DNA of 49,815 bases from Cyclobacteriaceae bacterium (GTDB lineage: Bacteria; Bacteroidota; Bacteroidia; Cytophagales; Cyclobacteriaceae). Positions 43,472 to 49,815 of the stretch are shown in pieces (the stretch's first letter is position 1; the number at the start of each line of letters is the position of its first letter). The notes beneath the pieces are model-generated. The model ran no database searches. It was not told the DNA's origin and saw only the letters and a program-made list of their open reading frames with translations. A program made the position numbers and the translations under genes. Where the stretch lies: the NCBI GenBank assembly GCA_958296015.1, contig CATQIH010000025.1:1-49815 (forward strand), read 5' to 3'.

Positions 43472-44071
43472 ATGAATCAACCAAAGCAGGAGATTTTGAG
43501 AGAAAACGTGATCCTGGGCATCGACCCCGGCACACAGGTGATGGGTTATGGCGTGATTATGGTCACAACCAATGCCAGACAGCAAACGAGCATCCGTATT
43601 CTCCAGTGTGGTGTGATCCACCTAAAAAAATACAGCGGACATGAGCTGAAGCTGAAAAAGATTTTTGAGCGGGTGCTTAGCCTGATAGATGACTATGTGC
43701 CTGACGAGGTAGCCCTTGAGGCTCCTTTTTTTGGAAAAAACGTCCAATCTATGCTCAAGTTGGGCAGAGCACAGGGTGTAGCTATGGCAGCTGCGCTGAG
43801 CCGGCAAATCCCTATTGTAGAATATGCGCCCAAAAAAGTGAAGCAAGCTATCACCGGCAACGGCAATGCCTCTAAAGAACAGGTAGCCCACATGCTGAAA
43901 AACCTGCTGGACTTCCCGGCAGCCTTAAACGACAATGAACACCTCATGCTGGATGCCACAGATGCGCTGGGTGTTGCCCTTTGCCATCATTACCAGCAGG
44001 GAGCACCAATCCGACAAAACAAAAGCTGGAATTCATTCGTGACAGATAATCCTGAAAGAGTCAAGAATTGA
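43472..44071 (+). CDS. ruvC: Holliday junction endonuclease RuvC
   Basis: 199 residues from ATG 43,472; an upstream in-frame start would add residues with no family match. Catalytic acids: Asp in LGIDPGTQVMGYG (18), Glu in VALEAPFFGKN and the pair in DATDALGVALCHH. GRAQGVAMAAA and YAPKKVKQAITGNGNASKEQV are standard. Resolves four-way junctions with RuvAB in recombinational repair. The C-terminal 20 residues are an extension beyond the fold. A DUF4159 gene follows 59 bases later. Confidence 0.97.
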   Translation: MNQPKQEILRENVILGIDPGTQVMGYGVIMVTTNARQQTSIRILQCGVIHLKKYSGHELKLKKIFERVLSLIDDYVPDEVALEAPFFGKNVQSMLKLGRAQGVAMAAALSRQIPIVEYAPKKVKQAITGNGNASKEQVAHMLKNLLDFPAALNDNEHLMLDATDALGVALCHHYQQGAPIRQNKSWNSFVTDNPERVKN

Positions 44072-44130
44072 TTATACCCTCAAAATAAACGGAAGGGAAC
44101 TTTAATCCATTGTTTTCAATTTTCAAACAT

Positions 44131-44799
44131 ATGAAGAAAGGGCTTCTGTACTTACTGTTGAGTATACTCTTTGTTGGCCATATGGCTATGGCACAGCGGC
44201 AGGCTGGTATCAAAATTGCCAAGCTTAAATACAATGGCGGTGGCGACTGGTATGCCAACAAAACAGCACTGCCCAATCTGATTCAATATTGCAATGAGCA
44301 TATTGATACAAACCTTTTTCCTGATGAAGAAATTGTAGAAGTAGGTAGTCCGGAAATGTTCCTGTATCCTTATGTGTATATGACAGGACACGGGAATGTG
44401 GTATTTTCTGATGAAGAAGCTCAAAACCTGCGAAAGTATTTGATTTCAGGTGGTTTTCTGCATATTGATGATAATTATGGGCTCGATGAGTTCATCCGGA
44501 TTGAGATGAAAAAGGTGTTTCCTGAACTGGAGTTTGTAGAACTACCCCCTGATCATCCTATTTATCACCAAAAGTACCCTTTTGCTAAGGGATTGCCCAA
44601 AATACACGAACACAATGGCAAACCTGCACAAGGATTTGGTTTGGTATACAAAGGCAGACTGATCTGTTTTTATTCTTATGAATGTGATCTGGGGAATGGC
44701 TGGGAAGACCAGCGCATGTACAACGACCCGGAAGAGGTGAGGCAGAAAGCGCTGAAGATGGGTGCTAATATTATTGCTTTTGCGTTTACACAATATTGA
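44131..44799 (+). CDS. DUF4159 domain protein, exported
   Basis: 222 residues from ATG 44,131, which places the signal peptide at the very start (cleavage after MAMA). IKIAKLKYNGGGDWYANKTA, MTGHGNVVFSDEEAQNLRKY, GGFLHIDDNYGLDEFIR and LPPDHPIYHQKYPFAKGLP are the DUF4159 pattern; the domain resembles a glutamine-amidotransferase-like fold but with no proven catalysis. Soluble periplasmic by prediction. Conserved in Bacteroidota; function unknown. Confidence 0.92.
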   Translation: MKKGLLYLLLSILFVGHMAMAQRQAGIKIAKLKYNGGGDWYANKTALPNLIQYCNEHIDTNLFPDEEIVEVGSPEMFLYPYVYMTGHGNVVFSDEEAQNLRKYLISGGFLHIDDNYGLDEFIRIEMKKVFPELEFVELPPDHPIYHQKYPFAKGLPKIHEHNGKPAQGFGLVYKGRLICFYSYECDLGNGWEDQRMYNDPEEVRQKALKMGANIIAFAFTQY

Positions 44800-44979
44800 C
44801 CAATAATCTTTTCACTTACAAAAAAATCAGCTTTCTTTGCACTTTATGAACCGGCCTTTTGTTGTAGGCCAATATAGCAGGCTTTATGCTATGTATAATA
44901 TTAGATACCGACTTGTTTTCTAAACAATCTTTGTGGAAAGATACTTTAATAATCAACTCAAACACTAAATTTTTATCCA

Positions 44980-45738
44980 TTGATCATCATTGCCTTTTTT
45001 ATTGCACACTGGTACTTCTCATTGTTTTGCCAGACATTCTTCCTGCACCGCTATGCGGCACATAAGCTGTTCACTATGAACCCCTTCTGGGAGAAATTCT
45101 TCTATGTTTTCACTTGGATGTGGCAGGGTTCTTCCTTTCTAAGTCCAAGGGCATATGCTGTGCTGCACCGTATGCACCATGCCTACAGCGATACTGAGCA
45201 GGACCCGCACTCTCCGCACCACACAGAAAATCTGTTTACGATGATGTGGGAGACCAAGAACATCTACAACGATGTGCTTCATCATGAAGTAGAACCAGAA
45301 GCCAGATTTACCAAAGACCTTCCTGAATGGGAATCTTTTGAGAAATTTGCTGATAACAAGTTTGTAAGAATCAGCTGGGGTGTATTATACTCTCTGTTCT
45401 ACATCTGGGCGATCTCTATTGCTGAGTTGCCTGGCACTCACTGGTGGATGTATGCATTGCTGCCTATCCACTACCTGATGGGACCAGTACATGGTGCTAT
45501 TGTTAACTGGTGTGGACACAAATATGGTTATGCTAACTTTGACAACAAAGATAAATCAAAGAACTCGTTGGCTTTTGACTTTCTGATGCTGGGTGAGTTG
45601 TTCCAGAACAATCACCACAAATTGCCTAAAAGAACTGACTTTGCAGCCCGCTGGTTTGAGATAGACCCCTCTTATCCTGTGATTAAGATGCTGGAAAAAG
45701 TAGGCATTATCAAAATGGCCAAGCTCAAAAAAGCTTAA
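44980..45738 (+). CDS. Acyl-CoA/fatty acid desaturase
   Basis: 252 residues. Start set at TTG 44,980 because the frame upstream is closed at 44,952 and contains no ATG. Three His boxes that bind the di-iron centre are present: HRYAAH, HRMHH and NNHHK. Four membrane helices. The enzyme inserts a double bond into acyl chains, adjusting membrane fluidity. It is followed by a strong terminator and stands alone. Confidence 0.92.
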   Translation: MIIIAFFIAHWYFSLFCQTFFLHRYAAHKLFTMNPFWEKFFYVFTWMWQGSSFLSPRAYAVLHRMHHAYSDTEQDPHSPHHTENLFTMMWETKNIYNDVLHHEVEPEARFTKDLPEWESFEKFADNKFVRISWGVLYSLFYIWAISIAELPGTHWWMYALLPIHYLMGPVHGAIVNWCGHKYGYANFDNKDKSKNSLAFDFLMLGELFQNNHHKLPKRTDFAARWFEIDPSYPVIKMLEKVGIIKMAKLKKA

Positions 45739-45752
45739 AATACACTGAATGG

Positions 45753-45782
45753 AAAGCCGACTTTAAATAGTCGGCTTTTTTT
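45753..45782 (+). terminator. Rho-independent terminator of the desaturase gene
   Basis: AAAGCCGACT and AGTCGGCTTT pair around TTAAAT and continue into a T-run. Confidence 0.92.
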
Positions 45783-45793
45783 ATGCAGATAAT

Positions 45794-45809
45794 AACTAAT
45801 AAATTAGTT
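45794..45809. promoter_or_regulatory. BlaI-type operator, copy 1
   Basis: AACTAA-TAAA-TTAGTT, a perfect palindrome with a 4-base spacer, 61 bases before the blaI-like ATG. The same arms recur 20 bases downstream. Confidence 0.75.
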
Positions 45810-45834
45810 GTAAAACTAAATACTTAGTTTTACA
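45809..45834. promoter_or_regulatory. BlaI-type operator, copy 2
   Basis: TGTAAAACTAA-ATAC-TTAGTTTTACA, an 11-base perfect inverted repeat containing AACTAA-N4-TTAGTT at 45,814-45,829. It is centred exactly 20 bases (about two helical turns) from copy 1. Its outer TGTA/TACA ends match the half-sites of BlaI/MecI operators. The repressor gene begins 35 bases later, so the operon is probably autoregulated. Confidence 0.8.
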
Positions 45835-45869
45835 TTGTGTTTATATTATTTTTAGACTTCAGTAAACCC

Positions 45870-46265
45870 ATGAAAGAACTTACCAAAGCAGAAGAACAGG
45901 TGATGCAGATTCTTTGGCAAATCAACAAGGGCTTTGTCAAAGACATCCTGGAAAAGATGCCAGAGCCTAGACCTGCTTACAATACTGTTTCCACCATTGT
46001 GCGCATTCTAGAAAAGAAGGGCTTTGTAGGCTATACCGCCTATGGCAAAACGCACGAATACTACGCTCTTGTCGATAGAGCCGATTATAGCAACTATTTT
46101 CTGAAAAACTTTATAGGCAGCTATTTTGGAGGCTCGTTCCGCAAACTTGTGTCCTTTTTTGCCAAGGAAAACGACATGGATATTCATGATTTTGAACAGC
46201 TCATGAAGTATGTAGAAAAGGATTTGAAGGAAGATGGTGGTCTTACTGAAGAGCACGAGCAATAA
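45870..46265 (+). CDS. BlaI/MecI/CopY family transcriptional repressor
   Basis: 131 residues from ATG 45,870 (MKELTKAEEQVMQILWQINK); an upstream GTG would read through the leader. Winged helix with NTVSTIVRILEKKGFVGYTAYGKTHEYYAL as recognition helix and wing, then a helical dimerisation domain. In BlaR/MecR systems the sensor metalloprotease triggers repressor cleavage; the M56 gene two positions downstream fits. Two palindromic operators lie just upstream. The target signal need not be a beta-lactam; no beta-lactamase is in the window. Confidence 0.95.
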   Translation: MKELTKAEEQVMQILWQINKGFVKDILEKMPEPRPAYNTVSTIVRILEKKGFVGYTAYGKTHEYYALVDRADYSNYFLKNFIGSYFGGSFRKLVSFFAKENDMDIHDFEQLMKYVEKDLKEDGGLTEEHEQ

Positions 46266-46276
46266 ACGAAAATGTA

Positions 46277-47227
46277 ATGCAATCCAAAAAAAACATACCC
46301 TGCATTTCTGTAGCCTTGCTGTCAGCTTTTCTGATAACGCTGCTAACTGAAGGTTGCGAGAATAAAAAGCCGGAAAAGGCCAAAAGTCAGAACACGTTTC
46401 CCGCAACCGGATTTGCAGATTATGACCTGTTGCCTGTAGCCATAAAAAAGGAAATTCGTGCTTTGCAACAGAAGGATTCGCTAAATAGCCATCAGTATTT
46501 CATTGCCTATTATTTTGATATTGATGATATGAACCATCGGTATTACATTAAAGATGCCGGACACGACATCATTAAACAAATGCCTGTTACAAATCCTGTA
46601 GCGATGGATTTGGTAGAAGAATACATAGCTCAAAACCCGGAATCCGGCTATTATGTTGCCCAGAACGATCATACAGATACCCGACAAGATATGCTTTGGG
46701 TAACGTATACGCTGCCGCAACACAAAGAAGCAGCAGATTTCAGCAAACTGCGGGTTGCTATTCTGAAGATGAACATGCCACCTGACTGGATTACGACCCA
46801 GCAAAATAATCCGGGAGATGCACCAAACGGAGGGGTCTATGCGCTTTCGGAAGTAGATGAGCCCCCAGAACCAATCGGAGGTATGGAATATTTCAAAGAA
46901 GTGGTGATGGATGAAATCAAACGCAACGCATCTTTCCTTTACCAAGATCAGCAAGGTGAGGTAATTGTTACCTTCATGGTTGGACCCAGTGCAAAGTCGC
47001 CGCAGGTGGTAAAAGGTTTCAGTACCCGCTCTGAAAGTCATGATGCCTATCGCATGGATGGTGCTGTTATCAAAGCCGTCAACGACAGTAAGGTACACTG
47101 GAAGCTGGCAAAAAAGGACGGAAAATATGTGTCAGTACAGTTGGCCATGACTTTTTCCTTCAACAAAGAAAACCAAGATGTGCTATTGAGCATGTCTGAA
47201 TGGCCCGAAGCCAAACAAATACGGTGA
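46277..47227 (+). CDS. Exported protein with C-terminal TonB_C-like domain
   Basis: 316 residues. The N-terminal signal ends TLLTEGCENKK; the Cys may be lipidated, although the lipobox is imperfect. The middle is unrecognised. Residues from about 205 (EPPEPIGGMEYFKEVVMDEI, then QQGEVIVTFMVGPSAKSPQV) follow the TonB C-terminal pattern seen in Bacteroidota 'energy transducer TonB' and M56 proteins. The same PEP-GGMExF motif occurs in the next gene. Positioned 11 bases after the repressor and 22 bases before the M56 gene: one operon. Confidence 0.8.
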   Translation: MQSKKNIPCISVALLSAFLITLLTEGCENKKPEKAKSQNTFPATGFADYDLLPVAIKKEIRALQQKDSLNSHQYFIAYYFDIDDMNHRYYIKDAGHDIIKQMPVTNPVAMDLVEEYIAQNPESGYYVAQNDHTDTRQDMLWVTYTLPQHKEAADFSKLRVAILKMNMPPDWITTQQNNPGDAPNGGVYALSEVDEPPEPIGGMEYFKEVVMDEIKRNASFLYQDQQGEVIVTFMVGPSAKSPQVVKGFSTRSESHDAYRMDGAVIKAVNDSKVHWKLAKKDGKYVSVQLAMTFSFNKENQDVLLSMSEWPEAKQIR

Positions 47228-47249
47228 CAACCAACAAAATATACGAGCT

Positions 47250-48808
47250 ATGAACAACATCTTAATCTATCTACTGGAAGCCAGCGTTTGCCTGGGCGTG
47301 TTCTACCTGTTTTATGGAATGGTATTACACAACCAGACTTCCTATCAGTATAACCGGTTTTACCTGTTACTAGCCCCGTTTCTTTCCTTTGTATTGCCCC
47401 TGCTGAAAATTCCGATCAGCTTTTCCAACGGAGCATCGGCAATAAAAGGATCAGCAGAAGGCTACATTTTGCTGAACCCTGTAGGCATTGACCAGGCAGG
47501 CGCAGCTTTGCAGTCTGTTAGCTTTTCGGAGGTGATAATAGTAGTGTATGCCGCCGGTGCCGGACTTGCGCTGTTTTTCTTTTTGAAACAGCTTTTTCAG
47601 TTATCAGGCATCATCCGTCGGCACAAGCACTTTGCCAAAGAGGAGTACATTTTGGTATACACCGAAGGCAAATTATCGGCCTCCTCTTTCTTCCGCTACC
47701 TGTTCTGGGACAATACGCAGCAGCTTGACTTTTATGAACAACAGCAGATTATGACGCATGAAGAAGCACATATCCGCCACAGACACAGCTATGACATTGT
47801 ATATATGGCTTTGCTCAAAATCGTCTTCTGGTTTCATCCGCTGGTTTATTTATATGAAAAAGCCCTGATAGAAACACATGAATATATAGCTGATGCCCAG
47901 GTATTGCAACGCACACACCTGACGGAGTATGCCTGCTTGCTGACCAAAAGCCTGTTCGATCACCTGGAATTATCTTTAGTAAACCATTTTTATAAATCAA
48001 GAACCCTTAAACGTATTGAAATGATGCATCTTAAAAACCAAAAAACGCCCTGGTACAAACTTGTACTGGCCGTGCCTGTCTTATTAACCGTATTTTTTGT
48101 CTTCTCCTGCCAGCCAGATGAAGAAGAATTGGAGAAAAAAGCCATTGCAGCATCTTATGATAACACACAAAGTGAGATGAAACAGCTTTCGGAACAGCAG
48201 TTAGCAATTATCAACAAATATTATCCAAAAATGGAAAAGTTTCGCGATGCAGTTGAGGAAAAAGGTAATGATATAGAAGCTCTGAAAGCTGCCAATATCA
48301 GTGACAAAGATATGGCAACCTATGAAAAACTGATCACTGCACGGGAAAACCTGCAAGAACAGTTAGCAGAACTTCCTGATGCAGATAATATATTTATGGT
48401 TGTAGAAGATCAGCCTGAGCCGGAAGGAGGTATGGAAAAATTTTATAACTACGTAGGTAATAACTTACAGTATCCAACAGAAGCACGGCAAAACGGCATT
48501 GAAGGAAGAGTGTTTATACAGTTTGTGGTAAACGAAGATGGATCATTGACTGATGTACAGGCTATCAAAGGTATCGGCAGCGGTTGTGATGCAGAGGCAG
48601 CCAGAGTAATTAAAGAAGCCCCTGCTTGGAATCCGGGAAAACAAAAAGGCATAGCGGTTAAAGTAAAATGGTGCTTCCTATTACTTTTAAACTTGATGGC
48701 GGATCGCCCAATAAGGTAAACGAGTCGCAGGCAAAAGATGATAAGCTCTCTGCTGCTCCTGAAAATCTGGATGAAATAGTTTTGGTGGCATACGTATCTA
48801 AAGAATAA
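47250..48808 (+). CDS. M56 family (BlaR1-like) membrane metallopeptidase with TonB_C domain, frameshifted at the 3' end
   Basis: Signalling protease of the BlaR1 type. Transmembrane helices at about 4-26, 36-52, 92-115 and 270-287; zinc motif HEEAH (170-174) with the further acidic ligand region ETHEYIADAQ. After helix 4 comes a long periplasmic part with a coiled region and a TonB_C domain (PEPEGGMEKFYNYVGNNLQY, then GRVFIQFVVNEDGSLTDV). In the first frame the protein stops at 48,719 with an odd tail after AVKVKW. One missing A in the run at 48,665-48,668 shifts the frame: restoring it gives KMVLPITFKLDGGSPNKV and an end at 48,808. About 520 residues are then expected. Confidence 0.88.
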
Positions 48809-48819
48809 CGCCCCACATC

Positions 48820-48859
48820 AGCGATGGGCTTGAACCGCGTCGGCGTCCGACCCATCGCT
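48820..48859. repeat. Inverted repeat between convergent genes
   Basis: AGCGATGGG and CCCATCGCT form a 9-bp stem enclosing a 22-base GC-rich loop with ACCGCGTCGGCG. Lacks a T-run, so either a weak bidirectional terminator or a dispersed palindromic element. The loop core also occurs in the GC-rich insert in eboE. Confidence 0.6.
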
Positions 48860-48862
48860 TCT

Positions 48863-49765
48863 TTACACCCCCGCTACCTTTGCCATCACCCGGCGAACGG
48901 GAATCAGTATCAGCACCCACATGATCTGGCAGACTACAAAGAAGACACCTATTGCCGTTGAAAATACAGGAAACTGATGACCACACCCAACGCGATGTTG
49001 TTGGTTCCAGCGCTGAACAGCAAAGCCAGCTTGTCGGCCTTTGATGCTCTGGGCAAAGCAAACCAGCCAAACAAATACAAAAAAGCCAAAGCCAACAGAC
49101 TCACCGGCGAAATAGGGAATAAGTAGCGCTGTCTGCTTCAGCAACATAGGCCGGTATTCAGCGATTGCCAGGGCAAAAAGCAGTGCAATGCCTACAATCG
49201 AGATAAAGGAATCGTGTGCCTGCATCCAGAGACTGATTCCACGATATTTGCGCAGTGGTAAATGCGCTGCATAAGGAAGAATCACTGTAATGAATAATGT
49301 AGCAAATAGCTTGAACAGGTCTACGTTCAGCTCATCTGCCATCAGCAAACCACCCAGATAGGGCAACACCACAGGCGTAAAGGTACTACTTAGGATCAGC
49401 AGGGCCAGTGCCAGCGTAATATTACCGCCAAACACATTGGTGAAAGCAGGTGCTGTTACGCCCACAGGCAACACGGCCAGCAGGAATAAGCAAGTGCCAT
49501 ATACGGCAGAGAATGGATAAACTACCCAAAAGAAAGCAACAGGTAACAGCAAAAACCGAAGGACATAGAACAGGAAAATGGTTTGTGCCTGAGAGCGGAA
49601 GAACGCCGGAGAAAAATCTACTTTGAACGAAGAAGCAAAGATAATGAAGCAAAGTATACCCAGTATCAGCAAACCTGCGGCTTCGCCGGGCTGCGGCAGC
49701 ACAAAGCCAATAATGGTAGATAAAAACAGAATCAGGTTGAAGTTTCTTTTGGCAAACTCGTTCAT
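48863..49765 (-). CDS. Bile acid:sodium symporter family (BASS) transporter, with an out-of-frame internal stretch
   Basis: 300 residues with eight or nine hydrophobic helices; start ATG 49,765. LPVGVTAPAFTNVFGGN and LALALLILSSTFTPVVLPYL are typical of the family, which imports organic anions with sodium. The segment after FAQSIKG (minus strand, 49,040 to 48,965) reads as a polar Gln/His-rich stretch where a helix is expected. Reading the same bases in another frame gives ADKLALLFSAGTNNIALGV, a proper BASS helix. Removing one base at TTT 49,040-49,042 and adding one at AAAA 48,961-48,964 restores it and returns to frame. So two compensating indels, most likely sequence errors, corrupt about 25 residues. 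Confidence 0.88.
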   Translation of the reverse strand: MNEFAKRNFNLILFLSTIIGFVLPQPGEAAGLLILGILCFIIFASSFKVDFSPAFFRSQAQTIFLFYVLRFLLLPVAFFWVVYPFSAVYGTCLFLLAVLPVGVTAPAFTNVFGGNITLALALLILSSTFTPVVLPYLGGLLMADELNVDLFKLFATLFITVILPYAAHLPLRKYRGISLWMQAHDSFISIVGIALLFALAIAEYRPMLLKQTALLIPYFAGESVGFGFFVFVWLVCFAQSIKGRQAGFAVQRWNQQHRVGCGHQFPVFSTAIGVFFVVCQIMWVLILIPVRRVMAKVAGV

Positions 49766-49815
49766 GCAGCGAAAATAAGTGTTACGTCAGAGAGTAGCGG
49801 CCTCTGTTTTCAGGA

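Noticed and set aside
45870-48808. Beta-lactam resistance locus
   Set aside because: BlaI/M56 pairs are common in Bacteroidota without beta-lactamase; none is encoded here and no penicillin-binding domain was seen in the M56 protein.

Overview
The window looks like chromosomal DNA of a free-living member of the Bacteroidota, most likely order Cytophagales. Evidence: low-to-moderate GC, sparse Shine-Dalgarno sites, many SPI/SPII-exported proteins with Bacteroidota-type lipoboxes, a tmRNA tag of the form GESNYAMAA, a BlaI/M56/TonB_C locus, PorT-like barrels, DUF4159/DUF3108/DUF4174 proteins and SiaB/SiaC homologues. This assignment is inference from gene content. No phage, plasmid, IS element, CRISPR array, rRNA or tRNA was seen.

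Layout. 1-2 kb: 3' part of an SDR oxidoreductase and a three-gene module of small uncharacterised proteins. 2-5.2 kb: exported Gfo/Idh/MocA oxidoreductase convergent with a five-repeat CHRD lipoprotein. 5.6-9.5 kb: likely operon eboE - eboF-like phosphodiesterase - alanine racemase (minus strand). 9.7-10.1 kb: ssrA (tmRNA) with terminator. 10.1-11.3 kb: broken beta-barrel gene. 11.7-14 kb: TerC and CDF metal transport genes with a remnant of an RND efflux adaptor upstream. 14-18.4 kb: plus-strand operon of two GH43-like glycosidases, a Tm-1-like protein and a PEP-hydrolase-family TIM barrel. 18.5-29 kb: frameshifted RhuM-Fic protein, hydroxyacid dehydrogenase, M20 amidohydrolase, M16 protease, GAF protein, DUF4174, DUF3108, an HExxH aminopeptidase and recA.

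The most interesting region is 28.8-40.3 kb. It is one co-directional minus-strand block: CheR - CheB (no receiver domain) - membrane GAF protein - sensor SpoIIE/PP2C phosphatase (SiaA-like) - SiaB-type kinase - SiaC-type phospho-switch protein (Thr at residue 68, as in Pseudomonas SiaC) - ABCG-like transporter with a TerB-like N-terminus - lipoprotein - small secreted protein. I read this as a Thr-phosphorylation partner switch plus methylation enzymes, possibly wired to a membrane transporter. No receptor, CheA/CheW or diguanylate cyclase is present nearby.

40.6-49.8 kb: non-catalytic M16 homologue, a small protein, a GT2 glycosyltransferase, ruvC, DUF4159 protein, fatty-acid desaturase, a BlaI-repressor/lipoprotein/M56-TonB_C operon under two identical palindromic operators, and a bile-acid-sodium-symporter-family transporter.

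A recurring oddity is single-base indels in homopolymer runs that break otherwise good genes (near 11,070, 19,403, 48,666, 48,962 and 49,041). They look like sequence errors at least as much as real decay; raw reads should decide.
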